Assembly (NCBI RefSeq): GCF_037975245.1
Contig: NC_092564.1
Location: 18,068,484 to 18,130,483, forward strand
Length of the DNA: 62,000 nucleotides
Direction: 5' to 3'
Source of the DNA: Apostichopus japonicus
Taxonomy: Eukaryota > Echinodermata > Holothuroidea > Aspidochirotida > Stichopodidae
Shown here: positions 24,040 to 36,300 of the stretch, one piece after another
Layout: the number at the start of each line of letters is the position of its first letter
How positions within the stretch are numbered: position 1 is the first letter of the stretch
The notes under the pieces: generated by a model
The model's input: the letters and a program-made list of their open reading frames with translations, nothing else
Told to the model about the DNA's origin: nothing
The model's database searches: none
Made by a program: the position numbers and the translations under genes

Positions 24040-24870
24040 CACCTCCTAAACAGACAGTATTTCCGGGGTACTATTGAAAATGCCATCAAAATGGCTAAAA
24101 TCAAACCCCGTACCGAAACATTGACGTACAAAAATCGTCAAACCAGTTCCAAATGGGTACCATTGGTTACTGAATTCCACCTGGTCTTCCACCAATGGCT
24201 AATATCATTCAGAAGAAGTGTCACCTACTTCAAAGCACCGAACGCCTGAAATCAGTTTTCTCAGAACTACCTGTCACCGCATTTTAAAGACCCAGTAACC
24301 TACGGGATATTTTAGTTCGGGCATCCTTTCAGGATGACACCCCATTAGGGGAAAGCAAAACAGGAACTACAGGATCATCGTCCTGTACACAAATTGCAGA
24401 ACGTGCTAACTAAACGCACGTTCCAAATTCGCCATAAAGAAATTGCCTATCCAAAAATGTCATTTACCTCATCTACTGCAATATTTGCAACTTACAATAA
24501 ATTGGAGAGTAAAAAAACACTCTAAGAATGAGAATGACACAACATAGATCGGCTATCAAAACAAATAAGATCGACCAACCAGTTACAAATCACTTCAATC
24601 TATAAAATCATTCAATTGAGAACTTGCGTGTTATTGCCATTGACCAAACCGATTCTTGGACAGATAAATCTAGGAAGGAAAAGAAAATTTCTGGGAGCTA
24701 AACCGATTTTCCAAAATTTCTACTAAATTCATGCAGCAGAAAGCAGTAAGTCGCTTTCACTTCCCTACGATGTCGACGTCGACAATCTTCTCTATAAAAT
24801 AGTTTCAATTCCTGCTACTCCTTGTTACTTTCGGTGATCATGCACTGAAGAAGAGCTAGTTTTGCTCGAA
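24040..24870 (+). pseudogene. Decayed Penelope-like element, 3' part with GIY-YIG domain
   Basis: Broken plus-strand frames give recognisable pieces in the right order. First comes a linker region (PRTETLTYKNRQTSSKWVPL, then VTEF), then KDPVTYGIF, then a GIY-YIG core KNVIYLIYCNIC with IGE after an in-frame stop. It ends RMRMTQHRSAIKTNKIDQPV followed by TNHF and a KENFWEL segment. The CC...HRSAI...HF pattern is typical of the endonuclease part of Penelope-like and related elements. Several stops and frame changes show it is dead. The 5' side, with the reverse transcriptase, is not found; a TA array borders the remnant on each side. Confidence 0.75.
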
Positions 24871-24877
24871 AGTTCTA

Positions 24878-24999
<122 letters not shown>

Positions 25000-26511
25000 T
25001 TTCGAAACTATCAATTGCGACCTTACCTAACATATAGAACCTCCTGATCTTTTATTCCCCATAAATTGGTCTGGGCGGTGGGGATGGGGGTGGATCTTAG
25101 TAAAGAACGATGAACTTATATATGATGGCTAAAACAACGGTAGAATGGGATATATATAGCCATGCGTAACGGTTAGAAACACACTTCTCACCTGTCTTAT
25201 ATTTTCACCATACAGGATATAACCATGATCGATCGATCTAGATAATTCGACACGAAATAGCGAGAGGTATAACGAAAAGCTAAAGGAAAAGAGTTCAATT
25301 GAATGCTTGAATCTAATCTCGATTCAGTGAACCGTGGTGTGAAGTTTTCGTTCGTTAACCGTTGTTGACAAAGTGTTCGGTCAATAGAGCCTTGAAATCG
25401 CTGAATCTACTATTCAAAGAACAATTGTATATTCAGTATTATATACCTGTCTCATTGTATGGAATATTATTGTGGTATTTTATGATTATACCTGTAACAG
25501 GTCAGTAACTTTGCGAAAGTACATTGCAAAGGCACTGATAGTTCTTGTTTTTGTACTTATCCAACGAGACCTAGTGGATCTGTTTTTTTTAACAGTAGTA
25601 GCGTGTCTGTTTACTGCGAGAACTTATAAAGGAAATCGTATGCTTTTAAACCACCTCTTTTGGATTTGATTCATAAATTTAGCCATTTCGAGCTAACCAA
25701 ATTCATATCTACTTAACATTATATTGCAAATGACCAAAGTATGACGTTGTGCTATATCAGATGGTTGCACCAAATGAAAGTTCATACGGGAGGTACGTAA
25801 TGAAAATAAAAGGTGTTGTTTGATAACGTCAAGGTTCAATAATTTGGGGCTTATTATGTATGCAAATATACAAATTAGATCCCCAAATAGCTTATTTTGG
25901 AATACATAGGCTATACTACCAATAGTAATAGTTCGTTTTTTGTTGTTGGTATAATTAATGTTAAAATAGTATTATATAAAATATTTCCTATCATTTGAGG
26001 CTAAAATTGTGGAAATTGGTTGAAAAATGACCGAGATATGAGGACTTGCATACGAACTGGGGGAAACGTCCCCTCCTCAAGGCTACACAATACATAAACA
26101 AAACACGTATATACAATACACGTATATACACGCACTGGTGCACCGCACCCATTTTGCAAATATTTCTTACACCGAATTGGTGGCGCTATGCGATATTAAT
26201 TGCCAGAGCCGTATAAAGAGATATACAGCGCTGTTCATTGCTATACTTTTGTAAAAATGCCTGTAAAGAATATAATATTTATTAAAATTTGAAAAAGGCC
26301 GTAGGGTGACCGAGTTATGATTATTTGAAACAATGAAGAGTTTTTCCAAAAGTTTTTTTTCGTTTTTGGATGGGTTTTTGGCAATATTCCGATGATAATT
26401 CAAATGTCCACTTCTCTGTAGTCCTGATCATTTCAGGGTAGGCTTATTTTTTTTTCACTCCTTTTTTAATCAAGCCTTTAAGTATCAGTTCTGAAGTTAG
26501 TTTTCCAGCTG

Positions 26512-26860
26512 ATGTGTTGGTTAGAGCGACAGTGTAAGCGAAAGACCGCCTTGCACTGCTTATCGAGTAAACCGTGGCTAGGGTTCAATACAGGTCGGAT
26601 GCGATTATACATACGGCTGTAGTATGGTACTTTTTGTAGCCTATAGGATCCCGTGTCATATCTCCCTTGTTGTCGCAAAAGAACCCGGGAGGATGCGAGG
26701 ATGGTTGGTTGGTCAGAGGAGTCAACCAGAAGCGTCCAGAAGCGTGATTCCTTGCCTATGGCCAGAGGGCCGAAACACTCTCTGCGACCCGTGCATGTGT
26801 GCAGCCCATATCCACTGAATACGTGGCCTAGTAAAGCGCTATTCTCTTAAAAATGTACCT
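26512..26860 (+). mobile_element. Probable tRNA-derived SINE
   Basis: TTGGTTAGAGCGACAG matches a box A, and GGGTTCAATACAGG about 55 bases later resembles a box B. The 3' part ends with GTAAAGCGCTATTCTC, similar to the GAGCGCTATATAAATC tail at 54,362. The relation between 5' and 3' parts is inferred. Confidence 0.5.
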
Positions 26861-27209
26861 ACGGAAGTTCATTACTGCCATCTTAATATTTAATATATTA
26901 ACGAAACTATTACTTAACCAGCGCCATCTCTATTAAATCCGCACAAAGAAAGGAAATTTTTTTTATTGCATTCCTGATTAGTAAAACTGTTCTCTATAAA
27001 AACAGTGAAGAGGGCATATTGATAACACTCTTTTTATTGCCTGACACCCAGTTTGCAAATGCAAAGATGCAGCTGAAATGAGCAAGCATTGTCGTGGAGT
27101 CTATCTCTGGTTTTTTGAAAAGCGAGAGTGGTTGGGGTACCAGCAGCTTGTACTCCTACTTTTCAATAATACATTCCTGGTGGAGAAATATATATGGTCT
27201 TCATGCTTG

Positions 27210-27465
27210 TACATATGTATGCGTGTAGGTATCCTCCTGCAAGCAGGAACTCGCGAAGAAGCCATCATTGGCTTATCAAAGCCGCAAGCTGACCGAAGTT
27301 ATAGTCTCTTAGATTCATATTTAACGTCCATGATTATGAATTGTCAATTGTCAACAACTCTGTAACTGGACGACATATATATATATATACATTAATCTTG
27401 CAGTGACTCAAACTGGGGACCTTATGATTGGAAGGCACCGGCGTTTACCACTGAGCTAACACTCC
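27210..27465 (-). mobile_element. tRNA-derived SINE, family 2
   Basis: On the minus strand: GGAGTGTTAGCTCAGTGGTA (box A), then AAGGTCCCCAGTTTGAGTCA (box B region), then ATTGACAATTCATAATCATG and GCTTCTTCGCGAGTTCC. The copy at 55,275-55,525 matches throughout. A (TA)n run is inserted in this copy at about 27,377. Confidence 0.8.
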
Positions 27466-28091
27466 AACGAATGTAAGGTATGAGACAGACGAGAGGGTAA
27501 TGAGGACGGGAAGGTGGTTGAGGGAGGTGGGAATATAAGGGGAGTGATAAGTATAGTCTCTGTGAGACAAACCATTATTTTTCTGTTTGGCAATGCAGTA
27601 TAAGCTGCAGATAAGTAATAGACAATGCGTTAAGGGTGGTATTATTGGAACTTTCCTTCCTTTTACCTTTCGTCCCATTAAAATAATATGGGCCATTTGA
27701 TTAGATGGAGGGCCACTTGAATCTTAAACTGGGTAGTCCTGTTGGCCAGTTGCCAAGAAAGTTAAGCGAAAACGCTGGAAATATCGACTTGCTTTTAACA
27801 TTTCTATCATTGGTGTTGTTGACGTCCATATAGAGACCTTGATCATGACTAGCGATATTTGTTTCCACGAACTCTGACGAATTATATATCTCACGATTGA
27901 GGTAGAAGTATTGTAGTTTTATGGCTGAAATGATCTACATTTAATGTGTGTGCGTGTGAAGAGGGGGAGGGGTCGAGAGGTAAACCTGCAAAAGGGACTG
28001 CACACATGATTCAGCTGAGTTAGTAATCAAGCCTTAGGTGAATCCTCATATAAGACCTTAAACTATGAATCAATTTCCACTATCTCTGTGA

Positions 28092-28330
28092 CCTCCTCCC
28101 CTCCTCCCCTCCTCCGCTCCTCCCCTCCTCCCCTCCTCCCCTCCTCCCCTCCTCCCCTCCTCCCCTCCTCCCCTCCTCCCCTCTTCCCCTCCTCCCCTCC
28201 TCCCCTCCTCCCCTCCTCACCTCCTCCCCTCATCACCTCCTCCTCCCCTCCTCCCTCCTTCCCTTCTTCCCTCCTCCCCTCTTCTCTTCCTCCTCTCCTT
28301 CCCCTCCTCTTCCTCCCCCTCTATCCGGTC
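28092..28330. repeat. (CCCCTCCT)n polypyrimidine array
   Basis: CTCCTCCCCTCCTCCCCTCC and variants run for about 240 bp with one strand entirely pyrimidine over long parts. It directly adjoins the left side of the element at 28,331-28,900, where a terminal inverted repeat would be expected. Confidence 0.93.
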
Positions 28331-28900
28331 CGCAACCCCCTCACCCAAAATTGTTGTGAAAATTTGGGCAATATGCTGAGAATTTTTCGGGCACCTATTG
28401 AAAGAAAAATAATTTGCAATGTGTTTTCAATGGTTAAACTGATATTATTATTATCATTATTATTGTAACGACTTATAACCAATATGGAAGGGTATTAGAC
28501 GGCAAATGATTGTTTGTTATTGGCACGCGATGTAATAACCGATGCATGCCCAGGCGCGTAGCCAATTAGGGGGCGAAGGGGGCGACCGCCCCCTCCTTGA
28601 GCATATTTTTGTATGATATCGCTAGTATTTCCAAAAAAGAAAGTGCTTCAAGGCCTGGGAAGTGCCATTTCCAGCGATCTGGGAGGCATTTTCGGGCAAA
28701 ATTTTCTTGTATGCTTCGCACCACCATGATGTGCTACGTTTAGATAGTTCGCCCCTCCCTTGGCAAATTCCCTGCTACTCGCCTGTGCATGCCTATCTGA
28801 TATGCACATTGACATGTTAAACGCACGCGCCAAAATTTTGGTTATATCGTTACAGTCCCCCCCTCCCCCCCGCAATCAAATTGGGCTCCTTACGCCTATG
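28331..28900 (-). mobile_element. hAT-like family III copy, inverted, left end lost
   Basis: It matches the 32,109-33,331 element in reverse: AAAATTTGGGCAATATGCTG, TTGTAACGACTTATAACCAA, GCACGCGCCAAAATTTTGG, and the right terminus GGGCTCCTTACGCCTATG ending at 28,900. The opposite terminus is replaced by the polypyrimidine array. It is interrupted by a nested element at 28,551-28,785. Confidence 0.75.
28551..28785. mobile_element. Nested hAT-like element (family IV), 235 bp, perfect 8-bp target duplication
   Basis: The left end CAGGCGCGTAGCCAATTAGG pairs with the right end CTGCTACTCGCCTG. TGCATGCC flanks both sides exactly. The interior (TTCCAGCGATCTGGGAGGCA, CTTGTATGCTTCGCACC) is the same family as the block at about 15,710-16,033. 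Confidence 0.88.
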
Positions 28901-29077
28901 GGTAGGATCATAGCGAGTTATTGCATTATCATCATAACAGTTATTGGAAACCCTCGTGAGAGTCTCAGAATTTTTTTAGTTATAATTGTCTTCTTACTAC
29001 TCTTCACTGCGTGGTATAGTGCAGTGCCGGAAGTTTGCCACGGATGTCGAACCTGTCTTTCTTTGAGTATCTGAGTT

Positions 29078-29205
29078 GAATCACCTGATTGGTCGCTTAC
29101 TGGCAAAGCAATACAAATGAATCACCTGATTGGTCGCTTACTGGCAAAGCAATATAAATGAGTTCTTGGCTCGTGACCTTGGCATCTACTGGCTTCTATA
29201 AAAAA
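29078..29205 (+). promoter_or_regulatory. Probable core promoter: duplicated CCAAT-box segment plus TATA box
   Basis: A 41-bp unit (GAATCACCTGATTGGTCGCT...) is repeated at 29,078 and 29,119; each copy carries ATTGG, an inverted CCAAT box. TATAAAAAA follows at 29,197-29,205. About 120 bp further, CTCTTAACG|GTAAGT forms a good splice donor (29,323), so a short untranslated first exon probably starts near 29,228. It lies upstream, in the same orientation, of the signal-peptide exon at 36,716. Confidence 0.55.
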
Positions 29206-29227
29206 CGAATAAGCGCTACCCAGCGTG

Positions 29228-29323
29228 TTATTTAAGACCATCGTTTTGCAGAGAGGTTGTTTACCAGTTGTGCCTTACATCTTATATACAACATTCTGCA
29301 ATTGCTGTTTAGCTCTCTTAACG
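29228..29323 (+). other. Putative non-coding first exon of the plus-strand peptide gene
   Basis: It lies between the TATA box (29,197) and a consensus donor AACG|GTAAGT at 29,324, with no ATG-initiated frame of note. The next supported acceptor on this strand is at 36,715, giving an intron of about 7.4 kb that contains two hAT-like elements. The start is estimated from the TATA spacing. Confidence 0.45.
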
Positions 29324-30990
29324 GTAAGTTGCATATATCAGTAATCTCACATTATATTAATTTGTTGAGAACAAAAACCAACACCGTAAATAATTAAAAT
29401 GAACTGTATATTAAAAGTGAATGGAAGCCAGTATTTCTTCCAGATATCAAATAATGGCCAATAGTGTTTCAACAAGCCGTTTCCTGCTACCCTCAAAACA
29501 GACTGAGACATTTTAATATGTAATTATTAGTCACTTTAAGTCTATATATATATATATATATATATGTATATACACTCTTAGCTTACATACTCTTAGCTTT
29601 CTTACCATTAAACATATACCTTTTTTTTTTTTTTTTTTATTAAAATGGGAATTTAATTACTAAGTTCACGAGCGCAATTTTGTCCAAACAGAGTCTATTT
29701 GAATGCTCCGTTTTGTTAAGAACATTATGAAAATATTTCCAGATTTTTTGTGAAAAGTTGCATTGAAAAAGCTGATGTTGCATTGAGTGGTTACAAATTA
29801 AGCAAAATGTGCATATATTAGAGGCTATTTAACAGTTTGTAGATACTTATTTGTAGGGATAACTCTATGACGTAATCCATACCACCGAATAGAAACATCA
29901 TTGGAACAAATGAACGGAATGCAGGAATATAATAGGTTGAATGACTCAATTGTAATATTTTCATGTCTCACACTCGGGCTACAAACAGTTTAAAGCAAAA
30001 TTGCCAAGAAACTGATTTATAGGTTAAAAACAAACCATCAGTTATCAACATGTTTTACAAAGTATTAATAAGATTATACAAACTTTTGATAAAAGTTACC
30101 GACGACCTTATTCCAAGTAGATTTATAAGCATTTATTAAGCCTTGATGCTCCCCCAAAAAAGTGAGAAGTTTAACGAAAATCTATTAATAAATGGATCAA
30201 ATTGGCAAAAGGCATCATTATTGTCAAACCAGTCATTGATAAAATAAATTCCACAAATAATCCAACGTTGATAAGCAATTTGCTTTTTTTTATAGACTTG
30301 AATCGTATTATTATTCTATGTCGGTTGACAAAGAAATAGAGAATTCTTGTAACTAACATTACAATTGAAATTTAACAGATGGTATAGTTTACCGCCAGAA
30401 ATAATTCGTAACTTTTAATCTCTAGCAAGCTTGATAAAATTGTCACCGTTATTTTCAAAATCATCAATGTTGATTTTACATTTCTTCAGAGTATTGCAAG
30501 CAAGACTGCCACTACGGCTTTCTCACAAACGTACAAAGTTAGTTATACTTTGCAAAGCCAAACAATACATCGAGACCCATCCCAACCATCCCAAGACCCC
30601 CCTCGCCCCCCCCCCATTTGAACACGTTGATGACGACTGATGTTGTCCGACTTATTTTTCGAAAAAAATCTAAAATTGAACTTTTACCTTTTGAAATGAA
30701 ATTATTTAGGCATGGGAACTGATAAAATATAGCAATTAAATTGTGGTAAAATAAGTAATTTTACAAGTATGATCCGTCCAAGAACATTATAAGATTGCGC
30801 TGGATCCACATATTAGTTATATGACATTCATTTTTGAAAACACGTTTTATCATAATTATTTTCAACCATGCTAATAGAGATGTCAGAGTTAAAGTAATTC
30901 TATAGGCAAGACAACATCATTGCCACCAACCCATGGAACGCTATTATTCCAAACACTCAAATCTGTCCAAGACCAAGCCAATGCCACAAG

Positions 30991-31356
30991 CAGTGGCGTA
31001 GGAAGGTACTTTTGAGTTGGAGGGGGGGCTGAAGACTGATGGCCGGCCTGGGGGAGGGGTTTAAGGGGAGGGGGTGCCCTTTGGAATTTTTATGGCATTT
31101 CCAGGTGGCCTTAGATGCAATTTGGTGCAATGTAGCACACTTCAACACCCACTCCATTGTGTCAATAATTTTGCATTTTCACCTGGCCTTAGATGCAATT
31201 TGGTGCTCCAAATGAGATTTTTTTCTCATTTGGAAATGAAAAAGGGGTTTTCTGACTTGCGAAGCGGTGGGGGGGGGGGGGAAATGATACTTCCGCCCCT
31301 CCATATTTTTCACTGGGGGGGCTGGCGCCTCCAGCCCCCCGGTCCCTACGCCCTTG
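30991..31356. mobile_element. hAT-like element (family V), 366 bp, perfect 8-bp target duplication
   Basis: The ends CAGTGGCGTAGGAAGG and GTCCCTACGCCCTTG are imperfect inverted repeats. GCCACAAG flanks both sides exactly. The interior has GGGGGAGGGGTTTAAGGGGA and two copies of GGCCTTAGATGCAATTTGGT. Confidence 0.88.
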
Positions 31357-32108
31357 GCCACAAGGCCCTGCACCAGAAAAGACTTACTCTGGTTGATATA
31401 CAGGCCAGATAATGAATCAAAGTAATTTAATTGTCGAATAAGAATATAAAAAAACAAACTCCGTTCGGTTGAAATAAAGAAAGTAGTATCATCAGCATAT
31501 TGAAACCCATTTATACTTTAATTCCGATCCCCAATATAATAGTACACTGTGAATACTAATACATTTTTAAGGTGACTAATACGTTTACTGACATGAATAC
31601 GGTTCTTTAAATTAAGAAGAATTTTGAAGGTTTCTCCCCGTCCCCCCCCCCCCCCCCTTCCATCAACCTCCACGTGATCCTAATCAAACTTCCTTTTAAG
31701 CTTCTTATCTCTTAAATCCTTCCTGTTCCTGAAGGCCTGAGTTTATTACTGTTAGAATTTTGGGCAATGTGTTTCCCGGAACGAATGGTTCTTTCTCTGT
31801 CCTTCTCTCACTCTGCATGTGTCTTTGGGCCAGGTTATACTAACAAATATTATTGAAAAACATCATTCGACAAACTGTATTAACATGTCGAAAAAATCAA
31901 CCATCAACGTCCTATAGAAATATACAATGACAAATAGAAATGATAAAACAAAAAAAACACGGGATCACAGTTTTCTACACTTCCTTACGCAGGCGACGCC
32001 ATTTGGTTATATCTCCATCTGGCTTAAAGGAGACAACAAAAACTATTTGTTTGAAACTCTTATCCCATGTGATGCCAACAACTATTAAGACCAATAGTAG
32101 AGCACCTG

Positions 32109-33331
32109 CATAGGCGTAGGAGCCTCATTTGATTTTGGGGGGGGGGGGGGGGGCTGTAACGACTTGCCCGAAAAATAAAACCAAAATTTTTTCGCGCGCT
32201 CCGCGCGCGTTCCACATGTTAATGTGCATATCATATAGGCATCCATCAGTTATTACATCACCTTCCAATAACATAAAATCATTTTCCGTGTTATTACCCT
32301 TCCATATTGGTTAGAATTATTGGGGAAGTCGTTACAAACAATAATGATAATAATAATAATAATATAAGTTTAACCATTGAAAAACACATTGCAAATTCTA
32401 AATCTTTCACTAGGTGCCAGTGGCGGAGCTAGGGGGTGTTGGTCAGGGGGGGGGGGAGAATGGTCTGTAGGGGCGCTTTTGACACTATCTAAGCGGAGCG
32501 CCACCACAGGTTGGCGCGGAGCGTACAGAAATTTTTTGAGTAAAGTTACTCCCTAGATCGCCGGAAATGACCCTTGCCGGGCCTTTCTAATTTGCAGATA
32601 AACGAAGAATAAATAGGTGTCATCGCCATTTGTCAGAAAATTGCACCAACAAAATGTGACAAATGTCAATAGGTATTTGAGAGCGCAATCAAAAAGTCAA
32701 TAATCGCGAAGAAGTAAAAAGTGGTAAAAAGCTGAAAGGGCGCCAGCAGTCCATCTGAGTCCGTCAGGGGGGCATCCGCCCCCTTTGACTGTATGGACGC
32801 TCCGCCACTGGTAGGTGCACGCAAAATTCTCAGCATATTGCCCAAATTTTCACCAAACAAAATTGGAAAAAAATGCTTCTTTCAGTAGGTGCCCGAAAAA
32901 ATTCTCAGCATATTGCCCGAATTTTCACCAAAATATTGAAAAACACATTGCAAATTTTTATTCTTTCAGTAGATGCCCGAATAATTCTCAGCATATTGCC
33001 GAATTTTCACCAAAAAAAATGAAAAAAACATTGCAAGTTATTATTCTTCCAGTAGGTGCCCGAAAAATTCTAAGCATATTGCCCGAATTTTCACCAAAAA
33101 AAATTGGAAAAAAATGCAAATTATTATTCTTTCAGTAGGTGCCCGAAAAAATTCTCAGCATATTGCCCGAATTTTCACCCCCAAAAAAATGAAAAACACA
33201 TTGCAAATTATTATTCTTCCAGTAGGTGCCCGAAAAATTCTAAGCATATTGCCCAAATTTTCACCAAAAAAATTGGTTGGGGGGGCTGCAGCCCCCAGCC
33301 CCCCCCCCCCTCCCCGCCTCCTACGCCTATG
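32109..33331. mobile_element. hAT-like element (family III), 1,223 bp, carrying a nested element and tandem repeats
   Basis: The left end CATAGGCGTAGGAGCC is inverted at the right end (GCCTCCTACGCCTATG). Flanks AGCACCTG and AGCACGTG match 7/8. Inside are a poly-G tract, TTCGCGCGCTCCGCGCGCG, a nested 393-bp family I element and a tandem array. The array unit (75-85 bp) contains CAGCATATTGCCCGAATTTT and GTAGGTGCCCGAAAAA. Unit marks lie at 32,831, 32,906, 32,989, 33,071, 33,156 and 33,241. It has no coding capacity. Confidence 0.87.
32418..32810. mobile_element. Nested hAT-like element (family I), 393 bp
   Basis: CAGTGGCGGAGCTAGGGG to GACGCTCCGCCACTG, flanked by CTAGGTGC and GTAGGTGC (7/8). It is inserted in the tandem array of the family III element. 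The body is nearly collinear with 9,768-10,159. Confidence 0.88.
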
Positions 33332-36300
33332 AGCACGTGGCTCATCTCAAACCCTATCTAGCACCCGCCAACCTACCCCAATATACACTACATAAATATG
33401 TACCCCCCTCCCCACCCACCCCTTCCATGCGTGCGATTCACTTAACGTTTAAGGGGATGATATGGCAGTTACATGGGTATATATGCTTACTTGGGGTTAG
33501 AACTGTGTGCGTTTTTTTCCCCCTAAAATACACAGCGCGGATACATAATTATTTTAAAATATTTTATTTTAAACATAAGGAAAGGCAGCTTGCTGGTCAA
33601 ACTTTATACATAGCCATTACCGCAATTGCTTGATCATATAAGTATATATTCCTCTTCAAATCCATACCGCGGTTGCTTACATTTTACATATAGAATATAC
33701 AATGAGTTAAAGGCCAAAAGGAGGCACCCGGCCGTTTGTGCTGCTGGGACTATTCGAATAGAGATCAGACAGACTTGGGTTTTAGCGAATATTTCACTTT
33801 CAAGTGCAAAACATTCCGTATACGTACTGACATAACTTTCAAGTTCCGGACGAATCCTACCGGTTCATCATCCCGGTATACCGGCATATATACTTGTGTA
33901 TCGTTTGAAAACACCCACATCTCCCAGTCAGTAGTCCCAGACATATGTACAAACTAGTCGATCTAGCATGGGCAGTTTCAAAAGAATGAGCTATGTAACA
34001 GTTGAACAGACCTAAAATATAATAGTTGATTCTTTAATTGAGGAGATGGGCAGAGTGGGTTGGTGGGGGGGGGGGGGTTGGGAGAGCAGTTGACCTATGA
34101 GAAACTCTTGTAATACTGTACAATCGATTGCGATATGTAGCATCATATCAAAAGGGAATGAAAACATTCGCCCAACAGATTTATTTGAAAGTGAGTTTTG
34201 ATTTTTTTCTAAGAAAACTTTACCGATGTTTACTTCTTTTTTTTTTTCTTCTAAGATTGTAATGAAACAAGCTAAGTCAACTAATGTTTTCCCGCCAAAG
34301 GAAAATGAAATGACTTTTAATTCAAATCCATAAATATTTTTTGTCGCACAGAAAAAAAAAATTGCACATGTTAATATTCATCACATGTACAATGCAATGT
34401 GAAAGAAAAAAACCTTCAGAATATCAAGCTACACTTGATTGTTTAAATGATATTATTCAAGGTCAAATGATCTTACTGATAATGAGATAAATATTGCTTT
34501 AATATCGAATAACATCAAATAATTCGACACCCATTACCACCAAGTCTAACTCCAAACCGCTCCTTTTGACCTTCAAAATTACACACCGCCGAATATAAAT
34601 AAAAAAAAATAAGAAAAACTGAAACTCTTATATAAGAAACATTCTTTAAAGGATTTTCTCTCCTCTTTTGGAAGACGTTACCATATTCATAGTGTTTTTT
34701 TTTTACACTTTTTCCACACAGCCATTGAAATCACAACGCTATACTAAAAACCGAACCCTTTTTTTGTGTTAAAACGTGAATTTTTTTAGACATGTATAAG
34801 GCCAAATTTAGAAAGAGACATTAAACAAAGTGTGTTGTAAACTGTAAGCTTGATATCTCTGCAAAATACTTTAAGTAACGTCTTAAAATCTCCTCTTTGA
34901 AATTCTTCAAAAAAATATGCATCGATCGGTTCGTTTAAAAAAAAAGGCAATTGTACAGTGCCCCATTAATCTCATATTTTTCAAATTTTGAAATTTCTTG
35001 TGATAAACTTATACTGCAAGTAAATGCAATGCTTCTTTTGTGAATATTATTTTGGTGACCAGTGGATACAACTGTTATGATGATATCAACTCGTACCCAA
35101 TTGGGACAATTTTCTATACTGTAGTGTCATGTCCCGCCAGTGTCAGTATGAGCAGTATGAATATCATGTTTCTATCAGATTATCAGGTTATAGGAACTGT
35201 TTGTACTGTCAATACCAGTGCTTTGAAGCATGATATGGGAGGACAGTTTTTCACAGGTATTAAGCATTAGGAAATTGTCCCAACTAGCTGCACCTTTATT
35301 GTTGCTTATGCATATTCATATACTCAAATGCCTATTCATATTCATATTCTCATATGCATATTCATCAGTTTTTTTATATGTCTATTTACATGACAACGGT
35401 CATACAAAAGGAACCACATAAACCAGAATCAGTGATAAAGAAAACAGAACTTCAAATAGGCCCTATAGGAAAACTCCTAATAAACACACAGCTACTGAAA
35501 CGAAAAGGAAACCTTATGTTAATGTTGATCCAAAGTATAGATGTAGCGAGGTTCTGATCAAATATCTAAAAACAAAATTTAATTTTAAAAATATATGTAT
35601 ATATATATATATATTGCTGGTATATTGATAGAAACGAAGCTCAACCTAAGATAACTCCATCTTTTGAAGATATCTTTGAAATGATAGTCCATTTATTAAT
35701 AATACAAAAAAAAAGTCGTCCTTCGAAATTTTTGCAGGTATATTAAAAATTCAATCTCATGGCTTCCTTTGAAGATCTCTTGTCGAAATGATAATACTAA
35801 GGAGGACATAACATTTAATGGATTTTTTAATTTTTTTATTGAAATCTTTCAGTTTAGTTACATAGCTTTTTAACCATACCGTGTGTTAGGATATACCGAT
35901 TTTTGTTGTTGTCCCACAAGCCACAGTAACGCAATGGATAAATGGCTTTTCGTCCGCTTCTTTAAAGATATCATTTTAACATCAACATATTCACGGTAGA
36001 TGTAACGAGATCCTAATAAAATATCTACATATTAATATGAAAAAAAAATCAAACTATTTTGCTGGTATACTAATACACACATTAATACAATCTAACTTTT
36101 TCTTAATCTTCTTTTCCTTCTTGAAGATCTCGTTGAAATAATACATCATACTAAGGAAGACATATAATTTAATGACATTTTCACCCCCTAGCCCCACTGA
36201 CTTTATTTTGCTAAAACATGTAGCATTTCCAGAACATCATCTTTCAGCACGACAAACATTGATATGCAATTGACTACAATAATTTAACAGAACGATACAG

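Noticed and set aside
28088-28468. 126-codon Pro/Ser/Leu-rich frame
   Set aside because: It is translated from the polypyrimidine array and continues into a transposon fragment.
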